Source of the DNA: Typha latifolia
Taxonomy: Eukaryota > Streptophyta > Magnoliopsida > Poales > Typhaceae
Length of the DNA stretch: 64,000 bases
NCBI GenBank assembly: GCA_019914945.1
Contig: CM034101.1
Location: 7,637,188-7,701,187, forward strand
Reading direction: 5' to 3'
The notes beneath the pieces were generated by a model, which ran no database searches, was not told the origin of the DNA, and was given only the letters and a program-made list of their open reading frames with translations. Each line of letters begins with the position of its first letter. Positions within the stretch are counted from its first letter, which is position 1. Position numbers and translations under genes: made by a program. Positions 53,280-64,000 of this stretch are shown here, one piece after another.

Positions 53280-55489
53280 TTTTTTTCCCCGCAACTGCTA
53301 TCACAATCTCCACTCTCTCATCTCCATTGTGCATCTCCCAAGGGAAGCTAACATGGTTTAATTTCCTTACTCCCAATATACATATGCCCAATATGCATGC
53401 TTATTTGATATGTTCATATCAAGCATTCCGATCACATTTTCACACCTATATACGCATCATATATATCCATGAATAACTCGGGAAAATAAGAGTTAAAAGA
53501 TCTATTTGTACATTTCCTCGGCCTAGTTTGATGATGTCTCGGCTTGGTTCGATCTGATAGACCAAATCGGCCATGACGAAGGTTATGTATAAATTAATTA
53601 TACATTCGAAACGTAAACTTTTAAACGATAAATATGTAAATAATTCTTCTAGACGGATACGTATGGAATCTCTTATCATTTATAACGGTTTAGTCTCAGT
53701 AGCATGATTAGTACAGAGACGGGAGGGAATGTAGAAACGTGTCCGCGTCCACCTCTCTATATATGTGCAGGTGTTCCACGGATGCGTAGAAGGCAAATAA
53801 TGGCACCTTATCTTACTTAAATCATTTACATCTAGGACCAAAATGCCACTGATTTTGCCAAGAATATTGGATGGGCCCTTGGCTGTTTTATTTGCATTTT
53901 ATTCTTTCTAGGTTTTAAGGAGCCATTTAAACGAATTTTGAGCTAATTTTTTTTTCCTCTAAAACAGTATTGTTAGGATGTAGTCATTCTTGAAAGAACT
54001 ATTGTCATTTCCTAAGGGAATATCATATTTGCACGTAATAAATCATGTAGTTTACAGTACATGGATATAATATCCAAACTTTTACTCGTGTAAGCTAGTC
54101 TGCATAAATGGGCTAATACAGCAAGCATATATATACTAGGCCACATCGTATATATAAATTAATCACTCACCAATAATTGTGGGAACCTTAATGATTAAAA
54201 GCTGATTGTGAACCATTGTGCTTTAAATAACGCATAAAGATTTGGCATGAAGAGAATATATATAGAAACTACAAAATTAATTCATATGAAACTGTTAGAG
54301 ACATGATGTATCTTGCTTTTATTATTACTCAAACTTTATTGTATAGATATTTATTATTCTACTCTTGCTTAAAATGCATAAAAACACTTTGTCGCACATT
54401 TTGTTAATGGTATTTATTATATAGATAAGTTAAAATAACTATAGATGGAGACTAACCTTAATACCCTTGGATAATTTTTTGGATTAAGGTAAAACAATAA
54501 GAGTAGAACTATTTTAAAGTCTGAAGAGGTGATTTTAGGTACTTTATTTTTTATTTTCAAAAGTAATAAAATATTTTCTATTCTGTTCGCCGCTATTATG
54601 GTAAAATTAACTGAGAATTTTTTGAGGCATTAAAGTCAAATTCATGTGTTGAATGATAAATATCTGTATAATATAATAGAATGTGAATAATAATAGGAGT
54701 AAAATGTAGGAATTTTTACTAAATTACTCTCAATTTTTATAACCGAAAAGTACCGTTATCTATTGCTGGAAGTAAACTATCTTAATATGTAAAATATGTA
54801 ACGCTACGGCAGCACCTAACAAATTTCTATAGTAAAATTTTCAGTTTTACTTCTTGTTATGTGCATTACTTTTGATGTCCAATAGTAGTTGCATTTCCAC
54901 GTGGACATACTTTCAAAATTCAAGAATTATCCAGAAAAGATTACGTTACTCAGCAAGTTAACTATACACCAAAGAAAGAGATATAATGCACAAGATATCT
55001 AAACCAGAAAAGGATATTGTAGTATTGCTCAAGAAAAATGTAGTGGTGTTATCCTTTCTTATTATCTATATCTAATATTACCCTATTTTATGGATAAATA
55101 CTAACCTAGCATGGATCCCAAAATTTCTATTAATTTCCGGCAACGATGATAAATTTTATTTTTTTGAGAGATCATTTCAAACTTCATGTTCAAGTAACGT
55201 AGCATTTATATCATATCCATATTTAAGACATCACAAATAGATGAATGGATTTTTATACATTTTGCTTCCGGGATGAGTGCAAGTGTAAAATAATCTGAGA
55301 GAATTCTAGGCTAGTTTCCATATGAAATAAAGAAGTGAACAAAAATTGTACTATCCAAAGGGGCAGTTTGATAGTTAATAGTAGAAATCGAGGACAATAG
55401 TGAGTTCTTTCTTTCTTTAGCTAAAATGATAACCATGTAGTTCTTCCTGTCATCTGCCATGCTATGTTTGTGCTACTGTAAGACAACTA
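53280..55489. other. Intergenic DNA
   Basis: AT-rich, no convincing ORF, RNA gene or element ends. It separates the LBD promoter region from the LINE at 55490. Confidence 0.6.
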
Positions 55490-55521
55490 TTTAAAATGAG
55501 AGGAGCTGCAAGAGGATTTGG

Positions 55522-56379
55522 ATGGATACCGGCAAACAATCTGGAATTGGTGATGGATATGATATAGTAATGGGGCATTTTTGGAGGCCTAGAGCAATAT
55601 CGGGTCAGGAGTATCTGGTTGATTTTCCATCGATGAGGAAGATGGAGGAGGTTTCTCAGCTAGGGATCATAGATTTGGGGATTGCCCAAATGAATTTCTC
55701 ACTATGGAGAAAGGATTCCAAGATGATTAGAAGAAGAGAGCCAATTTGGATATGTATTTCAGGTATTCCATTACATTGTTGGAACTATTTTAATTTTCTT
55801 AAAATAGATGAATCTTTTAGATTTTTGGTTATAAAATATTGCAGATATCCCAATTCAATTAGTTGTGATCGTAGAGGGTATGATTTTTGAAATTTCTTGT
55901 GAGGTAGATGGGACTGAGAAGAAATCAGAGCCTAAGAAATACCTTAACTGGATGAAAAGGATATTTGTTCAAAACATGTAACATAGTAGTTCTAAATCTT
56001 GGGAAAGTTGGGGTGAGAAAAATTCACTTCGACTAAATGTTCTGCTGGAAAAGAGGAAAAAAGAGATGGAGACAGGCCAACTATTTGGCATAATGTGCCA
56101 ATGGATTCAGTGACACAAATAGATATCGAGGTGGTTGAAGACCTGAAGAATGAGACACATCCTAAAGAAGTCCTAAGGAAAGAGTCATATACAAAAGAAG
56201 AAAAGGGTAAAATAAAAATGAGAGAGGATGCAGCAGTGAACTCCCCTGAAAAGACCACTCGAGAGGATTTAATTGAGGAACTGATAGAGGACAAAAAAGT
56301 TATTATTAAAGAAAAAATGTGGAAAGGGAAGAATATTTTTATGGAACATGAGACATGGAAAAAAAATGAATCAAGATGA
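55522..56379 (+). pseudogene. LINE ORF1 (DUF4283-like nucleic-acid-binding domain)
   Basis: The first 123 codons are open: YLVDFPSMRKMEEVSQLGII, MNFSLWRKDSKMIRRREPIW and ICISGIPLHCWNYFNFLKI match the plant LINE ORF1 pattern (W.R..G.P...W). The rest, to 56379, is frameshifted and ends in a Lys/Glu-rich tail (VLRKESYTKEEKGKIK). ORF1 proteins bind LINE RNA. Confidence 0.7.
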
Positions 56380-56889
56380 GGTCTCTATGAAGTTGGAGGA
56401 TAAATTGGGAGGAGGATGAGATTGATGAACAAGAGAAGGCTATTGAAGAATAACAGGAATGACACATGACTGTTTATAACGAGGAAAATATTATGGAGGT
56501 GGAACCATTGCAGGCAATGCAGACTACAGGAATGAGAAAATATATAAGGAAGAAACAGAGTTCATCTCCAAAAGTGCCAACTAGAAGGAGGACGTGACAG
56601 AAAGATTCAAGAGAAAATATAAGAGATGGGGAGGACAAAGGCCTTGGAATAAGCTAAGAGAAAGAGTAATTCAGATACAGATCCTTTTACGCAATGCCTT
56701 TGCGTTTTAAAATTTTTTGATTGTGAACTAGTCTCTATAGCTAATACTTGCGGGATATATTTGGGTAACACGAATGAAGAAAGAAAATAAAATTTGAAAA
56801 TTCTGAAAGCTCTTGAGAAGGAGAGAGCTAAAAAATATATAGTCTTTAAGAGATAAGATTTAACAAAAAAAAAAGAGGGTCGGGATGGT

Positions 56890-57670
56890 AAAACATTAGG
56901 GGTCTGTTTTGGAATGTTAAAGGTTCGAGAGGTAATGAGAAAAAAAGAAGAGTAAAGGAAATTATATATCAAGAACATTTGGACTTTGTTTGCTTGTAGG
57001 AACCTAAGAAAATGGTAATGAGTGACATAAGTCTAAAAGCTCTAGGAGGGAGTCAGATTTCATTCTGGAGATTATGTTCTGTAGTGGGCATATTTGGAGG
57101 TATGTTGATTAGGATTAATGAGGCTAATTTGGAGGTTATGGATAGTGTGAAATTTGCTCATTCTATGGCAATTCAGGTTAGTAACAGAGAAAAAATGATG
57201 GATTGGGTGGTTACTAATGTGTATGAGCCCCAAGAATAGGAAGATAAATAAATTCTCTAGGAAGAGTTGAAACTATTAATCAATGGAAAGGGGATAAATA
57301 GATAGTTGGTGGAGATTTTAATATTACCATATTCAATCTGATAGAAAAGAAAGAGTAGGTGGGAGGAGAGAGAGAGAAGAAATTAACTAGGTCATCAATG
57401 AGCTTGAGATGTAGAAGCTCAAGTTAAATGGAAGAAAATACACATGGTCAAATATGAGGGAAAATTTTGTGTTAGCTTTACTGGATAGAGTTTTTGTATC
57501 CACTGATTTGGGGATGGTGTATCCCTTATTAGTGGTCACTGCTATACTAAGGATATGCTCTGATCATATGCCTTTACTAGTAGATTCTGGGGATGAGTTT
57601 GAAGGGTTGGTGCAAAAATGGTGGAACACTCCTATGAGAGATAATACTGCAATTGAGAACTGGTCTTAGA
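56890..57670 (+). pseudogene. LINE AP endonuclease
   Basis: Motifs in order: WNVKGSRGNEKKRRVKEI (start of the fold), EHLDFVC followed by a stop and EPKK (degraded QE.K), MMDWVVTNVYEP, GGDFNI near 57310, GRKYTWSN near 57430, then LLDRVFVSTDLGMVYP and ICSDHMPLLVDSG carrying the catalytic S-D-H. Stops at about 57237 and several shifts. The enzyme nicks target DNA to prime reverse transcription. Confidence 0.85.
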
Positions 57671-57999
57671 AATTGAGAAAGTTAGACAATGTCTTAGAGT
57701 ATGGAGTAAGAATATCAAAAAGAAAGATTAAGAGCAAAAGAAGATTTGGCTTGAGAGCCTCACGCTTTAGACATTGAGGAGGAGAACAAAGATTTAAATA
57801 AAGAGGAGGATGCTGTAAGAGCTGAATTGATTTTAAATCTGAATCAAACTTATAAAGAGGAGGAGCTGCTGTGGCAGCAAAGATCCTGTCAATAGTGGCT
57901 GACTGAGGGAGATATGAATACTACCTATTTTCATATGGTTGTGAATAGTAGAAGAAGAAAAAACTCAATCTAGTCTATACTGATAAATGATATGTTTGT

Positions 58000-59460
58000 A
58001 ATATGGACGAGATAAAGGAACAAATTACGAATTAGTATCAGAAGCTTTTTGGGGTGGTGAATGATTGGAGGATCAGCATGAAAGAGGATGTTTGGGAGAC
58101 CTTTAGAATTAAGAATGATGATAAAGTGAGACTGGGACAACCTTTTACTACGACTGAGGTCTCCAAGGCTGTCTTTGATATGGCTGAAAATAAGGCACTT
58201 AGCCCGAATGGTTTTTAGTATGAAGTTCTACCATAAATTCTGAGAGATGCTCAAATCCTATTTGATGAAAGTGTTCCATGATATACAGAGGGAAAAGAGG
58301 GTCTTCATAGACTAAATTATGCTATTCTCGTTATGATCCCTAAGAGAATTGGAGCAGGGAGGATTGAGGAATATAGACCTATTACTCTACTGAATTGCAG
58401 CTTTAAAATCATCACTAAATATTTGACTACCAGACCTTGCAATGTGATTGGAGAGATGGTGGATGGTTATCGAAGTGTTTTTATTAAATAAAGATATATT
58501 CTTGATAACATGGTGTGCCCCCATGAGATCATTTTGGGAGTAAAAAAAAGTAGAGGAGATGGGCTTTTGTTGAAGCTGGATAAAGTTTGTTGGCATTTTT
58601 TTGAAGATATTCTAGAATGGAGAGGATTCCCAAATAATTGGATAAGTTGGGAGATGCAAGCTGTAACAATTAGTTGGTCAGCTGTGCTACTTATTGGGGA
58701 GCTAGGTAAGTATTTTAGGTGTCGAAATGGGTTGAGACAAGGAGACCATTTATCTCCATACTTGTTTGTGCTAATTGTAGATGGTCTCAACAGAATGCTT
58801 GACTAAGCAAAACATGCTAGTCTTATTAAAGATTTAGGGGAGGATGTTAAAATAAATGATAATTATCAATTTGCAGTATGGAGATGATGCTTTGATTTTC
58901 CTACGGGTTGATGAGAAATAAGTTGAGATCCTAAAATTATCCTCTATTACATTGAAGTTGTTTCAAGGTTAAAGATTAATTTTAACAAAAGTTCTCTTAT
59001 ATGTCTTGGGAATAATTCTGAGAACGAAGAGAAGTTTGCTAAACTACTGAATTATAAGGTGGAAAGGCTACCAATTAAGTACCTAGGTCTTTCATTACAT
59101 GACAAGAAGCTAAAGAAAGAGCGACTAGATTCCAGTAATTAAAAATGTTGAAAAAAGGCTAACATGTTGGAAGGGTAAACTCCTATCTTTGAGAGGGGGA
59201 ATCACTCTTATTAAATCGGTATTAAGCTCTATACCTCTCTATTATTTATCTTTTTACAATATTCCGAAATGGGTAATTACAAAAATTGATAAATTGAAAA
59301 GGACTTTTCTATGGCATGGGACTGAGGAGGCTAAAAAGAGATATTCCCCGATCCACTAGAAAAAGGTGTATAAAAGAAAGAAATATGGGAGTCTAGGGAT
59401 TACTAACATAGGTGATATGAATAAGGCTTTCTTAGCTAAATGGTGGTAGAGGCTTATAAA
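58000..59460 (+). pseudogene. LINE reverse transcriptase
   Basis: Motifs in broken frames: FDMAENKALSPNGF near 58180, LNYAILVMIPKRIGAGRIEE and YRPITLLNCSFKIITKYLTT near 58310-58440, RYILDNMVCPHEIILGVKKS near 58490-58550, GLLLKLDK, FRCRNGLRQGDHLSPYLFVL near 58710-58780, the catalytic YGDDALIF near 58877-58905 (usual YADD), and LPIKYLGLSLHDKKLKKERL near 59070-59130. The stretch between LKLDK and CWHFF shows a deletion in the palm. Confidence 0.85.
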
Positions 59461-59610
59461 TTCTGATAATCAATTATGGGGAGAGATGGTTATGCAAAGA
59501 TATTATAAAAGACTCAAGGTGGGTGACTTTGATCTTGGTGGTTCCAACAGGGTCTCTCCTTTTAGGAGAGGGGTGGTGCAAACAAGCAAGATTTTTCAGA
59601 CTCGTACAAG

Positions 59611-60138
59611 TTGGAGTTAAAAAATGGGAAGGATATAAAATTTTGGAAAGATCTTTGGTGTAGTGATTGCAACTTAGCGATCAAGTTCCCTAGATTGTTT
59701 GAAATTGCTTGGATTGAATCAATTAGAGTGCAGGAGGTTTGGAATGGGTCTAGTTGGAATCTAAATTTTAGGAGAAATCTCACTAAGCATCTGAATAGTG
59801 AGGAGCAAGAGTTTAGAAATTTGGTGGAGAATAGTGGGGTATCTTTTTCTAAAGGAAAAGATAGAATTAAATGGAGACTTGCGAGCAATAAAATTTATAC
59901 AGTGAAATCTTTGCGTCGATTTCTAAATAATGATGGGATCATAACTCGGCACCTTCAGATGATTTCAAAATTGAAAATCCCTTTAAACGTTAGAGCTTTT
60001 CTTTGGCTTATGTGTCAAAATAGGATTTTGACAAAAAATAATCTACACAAAAGATGTTGGAATAGAGCTATTAGATGTATGATTTGTGCTAAAGAGGAGT
60101 CTGTGGACCACCTTTTTGTGAGATGTAGCTATGTTTAG
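59611..60138 (+). pseudogene. LINE C-terminal zinc-binding domain (zf-RVT)
   Basis: An open stretch of 175 codons: NGKDIKFWKDLWCSD at the start, a basic linker, then IKWRLASNKIYTVKSLRRFL, KIPLNVRAFLWLMCQNRILT, LHKRCWNRAIRCMICAKEE and SVDHLFVRCSYV. This is the classic zf-RVT signature (K..WL..........L..R........C..C....E...HLF..C). It lies at the end of the LINE polyprotein. Confidence 0.88.
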
Positions 60139-61630
60139 AAGCTAATGAGGAAGGTGCTGACTACTGTTTAACCAATATTCCTAAGCATGCTAAGGATTGG
60201 TGTTTTAATACCAAGTTGATTCATAAAAAAGAGCTAAGGAAGTGATTGCTTATTTGGTCGCGGCCCTTATCGGGAGTGTCTAGTTGGAAAGGAATAATAG
60301 AGTTTTTAAAAATAAAGTTAAATCTTAGGAAGATATCCATCATTGAATAATTTCTTTATTCTATTGTTGCGCAGGCTTATAAGGAGAGGAAGCGGTGAAG
60401 AAGACTGTTATGAACCGGATTTCTAGGTATAGGATGGAGGTGATGATGGAGTGGAGGTAGAGTAATTGATGGAGGTGGCTCGGCAATAGATGATGGTGGT
60501 AGTGGTTTGCGAATGCGGATGCGATAGATGGTTAAAGGCTATGATTAGCCTACAACTATAGTAAAAACCGTACAGAAGGTATAGACGGTTAAGATAAAGA
60601 TACGAAAAGGGAGAACTAGGCATGCCCTACTGTAATGCCCCCGCCCGGTACGGGCACGTGCACGCCCACACACCCACACGACATGCACGGCGCACGCGAC
60701 AGATCGGACGGGGCCCGTTACACACAGATACTCTCATGTACACATATAATTATGACATCATCAAATAAAACCTGCTAACCTATCCATGATCACATAATTC
60801 ATCACCAAATAAATCATACTATTAACCAAATAAACCGGTTAACATATGAATATCTCAGTCCATAATAATATACATTAGACCACTATATAATCTGGCAAGA
60901 CCCATACAGGCCACAACAAACCATCAAGATACAACTAAAATAACTAATACAAGAGTACACTATGATTCGACCTGTAATATCTAAGTCATCGTCTAATACA
61001 AAATAGTACAAATATCAAATACTAGTACAACTCAATATATGGTTAAACTATCATCTATACCGTCTCGCATCTATAGCTCACCTCATCATCGTTCTAAAAT
61101 ATATTCTCAAGATATCTCAAGTCGCTATCACATACCACATATCTGAGAGAGTTAGAAAAGAAATAAAGAGAGTCATGAGCAAAAGGCTCAGTGAATAGAT
61201 TCCCTGAATTAGTGATGCCAAACATAAGAGTAAATCATGTACTGAATAATATAAATTAGGAAGTAGCATGATGCCATGTATGAACATGTATATATATATC
61301 CTCAATGACATATATATGAATGAAATCAATTCTCATTAATGAGCATATTATATCCTCAACTAAAAATATATCACATGATGAAATTACCATATAACATCAC
61401 CGAATATAACGACATATCATGTATAACAATTATGATCCAATGAAAATAGTCACATCAATGATGATGCATGATGCATGCCAACCACTAAATAATCATATAT
61501 GTCAGAGCTAGATATAATCCACATATCTCTCACTATCATAATCAACCGTCTCAACTCTGAATATCATCCACCATGTTGGACTACGGTACTCGGCCCCAAA
61601 CTCGATACACATCATGTCACAAGCTCAGAA

Positions 61631-61859
61631 CATACCCTGTCATACACTAAGAGTATCTCTGCATATGAATCATATCCTGCCATACGCTAAGGGTATCTTT
61701 GTAGATAAATCATACCTTGCCATATGCTAAGGGTATTTCAGAAGAAAGTAATCATACCCTGCCATACGCTAAGGGTATATCAATGATAGTTGTACCATGT
61801 CATACGCTAAGAGTACAACCATCAGCCATCACCATACTTTGCTATATGCTAAGAGTATG
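61631..61859. repeat. 40-bp VNTR of hairpin-forming units in solo LTR C
   Basis: Six units start at 61631, 61671, 61711, 61753, 61792 and 61833. Each holds an ATACCCTGCCATACGCTAAG-type core closed by GGGTAT, so the ends pair as a short stem. Copies A and B have only two or three such units at the matching place. Confidence 0.85.
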
Positions 61860-63299
61860 TCCAGTACCAGTCCGGACCAGATACCGTTCCAGCCACCACA
61901 TCATATCACATCACATCACATACATATGTACTTTTATAATTTCCTATGTATGATAAATCATATGCGTATATATCTAGTACGACAACAGATCATGCAACTT
62001 AGGAATTTAGGTGGTAAAGAAGCCAAGAGAAAAATGATGCAATGCCGACTCTAACCATGTATCTAACACGTATACTTTTACTAGTCTATCACATGCATAC
62101 TCATGATAGAGATCATCCCGATATAAAAACCATAATAGTATAATCATCTCTATATATCACCAATGTACTCATATCTCATATCAGCCTAATCAAATGTATG
62201 ATAAAATATGTTTAACTGAAATCATCTCTAGATAAAATTATATAATAATGCTGGAGGCCAAAACATGCGTGTACATAAGATATAATATATCCTAATTTGA
62301 TAAAGGCGTCTAGGAGATAAGACTACTCACAATTTGATCAGAAGACACAAACCACGCATCTCTCACGTCCGTCAGATAATCGAGTGACACTCATCGCTAG
62401 CAAGGTTCACAGGGTCTCAAATAAAGAGGTTCGGGATCTTAAAATATTCAAGTAATATTAATTAGTCGTTTCTCCAATTAAAATTAGTTCAAATAGAATA
62501 TAAATGTTTATTTGGTTTAAAAACACTTCTTTTACTTTGCACATAACTAAATTCACATTATAGGTACGATTCAAATATTATGACATACTATTATTATAAA
62601 ATGCTAGTTATAATATACGGAGAAAGGTTCGTTTCTTTTTATTTAATATTCTAAATATATAATTATAAAGTAAAAGCTAAACAATTATAAATGGGATATA
62701 AGTATAGATAAGATCTATTTATAATAAATTTATATTTCTTAGTCTATTTTAATTAATTAGAAGTTATATAGTATTTACTTAATTATATAAAATAATTAAT
62801 TAATTAATAAGACTAGTATCTTATTCTACACACAATAGTATATAATAAATTGTTAAGATTACTTAAATTGCATATATTATGAATATCAGTACATAAATCT
62901 AATAATTATAATTTACAACACTATCTATTAATCTAATAAGAATATAAATACATAGTTACATCAAAATAAGTATTATCTATATTTATGCATACTATTTTAT
63001 AACCTAGTTAATCATCAATTATACTAATTATAATTAATAATCATCATGTCGAAGAATATATATTATTATTAAAATAATTAATGTCTAAATAATTTATCTA
63101 TATTAATTAAGGAAGTAATACCTAATTAAATAAATAAATGAATATAAAATAAAGTAAAAATAATAAAACAATGTCACTAGTGCTGGGCTCGACCCAGTAT
63201 TGCTTGCTACAATGTTGGGCCGAGCCCGGCACTGTGCAGAAAAGAAAGGAGTAGAAACAGAGGAGGAAGAAGAAAAAGAAAGAAAGCAAAAGAAGGAGA

Positions 63300-63490
63300 A
63301 GGAGAAGAAGAAGGAGAAGAAGAAGAAGAAGAAGAAGAAGAAGAAGAAGAGAGGAGAAGAAGAAGAAGAAGAAGAAGAAGAAGAAGAAGAGAGAAAGGGG
63401 AGCTGAGGGAAAGAAAGGAGAAAGGAAGAAGAAATAAGAAATAAGAAGAAAGAAGAAAGAAGAAGAAGAAGAAGAAGAAGAAGAAGAGAA
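63300..63490. repeat. (AAG)n-rich purine tract
   Basis: Long interrupted GAA/AAG repeats over about 190 bp, the inverted counterpart of the (TTC)n tract in copy B. Purine-pyrimidine asymmetry is extreme, so triplex formation is conceivable. Confidence 0.9.
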
Positions 63491-63622
63491 GAGGAAGGGA
63501 AGAAAGAGAGGAGGTGAGGGAGGAGCTTGCAGACCCGGGCTGGCGGGGAGGGCGCCGGTCACTGCTGGCCAGCTAGCAGCCGGCCTCTCGTCGGCAGCTC
63601 GGCTTCGACGAGCCCGAGCTCG

Positions 63623-63627
<5 letters not shown>

Positions 63628-63678
<51 letters not shown>
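63628..63678. repeat. (GA)n microsatellite in solo LTR C
   Basis: About 50 bp of uninterrupted GA, the counterpart of the CT tract at 20150-20230 in copy A. Confidence 0.95.
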
Positions 63679-63679
<1 letters not shown>

Positions 63680-64000
63680 CAGAGAGAGGGAAGAAGAGTT
63701 TCTTATCGGCGACGGCGGCTTCGGGAAGGTGGCGGCGGGCCGACATTGGCAACGAGGAGTGCGAAAGAAGGTCGAGAGAGAGTGGAGTGAGAGAGAGACG
63801 GAGAGAGATAGATAGATAAAGAGAGAGAGAGGAGGCGGAGGAGGGGGGTTGCGGCGGCGCTGGGGCCTGCCGCGGCCAACTGGCCGCAGCTCGTTGGCTG
63901 TGGCAGCGACAGCGGGCGCGTGGCGGCCCCACCACACAAGCTGCATGCACAGCTTGCATGGGCACGAGGCCGGCCACAGTGTGGCCGGTCGCGTCGTGCC

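Larger units (their letters stand above)
55490..60400 (+). mobile_element. Nearly full-length L1-type LINE relic, about 4.9 kb
   Basis: All parts of a plant L1 element occur in order on the plus strand: an ORF1 with a DUF4283-like domain, AP endonuclease, reverse transcriptase and a zf-RVT domain (each listed). The frame is broken by many stops and shifts, so it is inactive. The 3' end near 60390 has no clean poly-A and I could not identify a target-site duplication, so both boundaries are approximate. Confidence 0.85.
60631..64000 (-). mobile_element. Solo LTR C (inverted copy), cut by the window edge
   Basis: The plus-strand start TGTAATGCCCCCGCCC is the reverse complement of the GC-rich right end of copy A. 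The left flank is CCTAC (60626-60630), expected to recur just past the right edge. The order is inverted relative to A and B: GC-rich end, AT-rich body, an expanded hairpin VNTR, (AAG)n and (GA)n tracts, then GCACGAGGCCGGCC and GTCGCGTCGTGCC at 63962-64000, which correspond to about 19945-20000 of copy A. So roughly 40 bp of the element lie beyond the window, and its length is about 3.4 kb. The 274-codon CT-derived ORF is an artefact. Confidence 0.88.

Noticed and set aside
63122..63946. 274-codon minus-strand ORF
   Set aside because: The same low-complexity artefact in solo LTR C; it crosses GA and AAG repeats.
1..64000. Endogenous plant pararetrovirus or other viral copy
   Set aside because: All RT-containing segments have Ty3/Gypsy or L1 domain order. 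I saw no movement protein or coat-protein signature.

Overview
This is a 64 kb piece of a flowering-plant nuclear chromosome. Two spliced host genes have plant-specific architectures, introns are short GT-AG introns, and the rest is AT-rich DNA packed with nested transposable elements. I cannot name the species. The TE load and the gene structures would fit a monocot, but that is inference.

Host genes. (1) 11323-12886 (+): a four-exon ACR protein, i.e. four ACT domains, 431 aa. (2) 51881-52802 (-): a two-exon LOB-domain transcription factor of 218 aa, closest in my judgement to the LBD18/30/31 group. Both reading frames look intact. No rRNA, tRNA or CRISPR feature is supportable.

Transposable elements, left to right. 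1-2285 holds a decayed minus-strand Ty3/Gypsy element whose tRNA primer-binding site is repeated about seven times. Next to it, head to head, 2319-7680 holds a plus-strand Gypsy relic (U5 end, integrase, 3' LTR) whose integrase is split by a 2.7 kb LTR-like insertion (3451-6132). 15120-16176 is a non-autonomous hAT-like element containing a second hAT-like element. 19273-24014 is a three-level nest: hAT-like arms, then a Gypsy relic, then a 3.15 kb solo LTR. 27129-33830 is a LINE relic split by a structurally complete 5.16 kb Ty3/Gypsy element (28028-33189, minus strand) with a perfect 5-bp target duplication. 33878-47690 is a pile of Gypsy fragments containing a solo LTR, a hAT-like MITE and a second 3.2 kb solo LTR. 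47700-48250, 50795-51245 and 55490-60400 are L1-type LINE relics. 60631 to the right edge is a third, inverted copy of the 3.15 kb solo LTR.

Most interesting signal. One Gypsy family here repeatedly carries tandem copies of [LTR terminus + 3 nt + tRNA-iMet primer-binding site]. The unit is 42 bp at the ends of both LTRs of the complete element and in the 2.8 kb relic, and about 20-21 bp in the seven-unit array at 1603. LTR terminus and primer-binding site share the hexamer GTATCA, which suggests a slippage mechanism. The same LTRs carry a cluster of GCGTTCGAACGC-like palindromes just upstream of the TATA box. The complete element has an open reverse transcriptase-RNase H but no protease or integrase, so its insertion with a clean target duplication implies help in trans.
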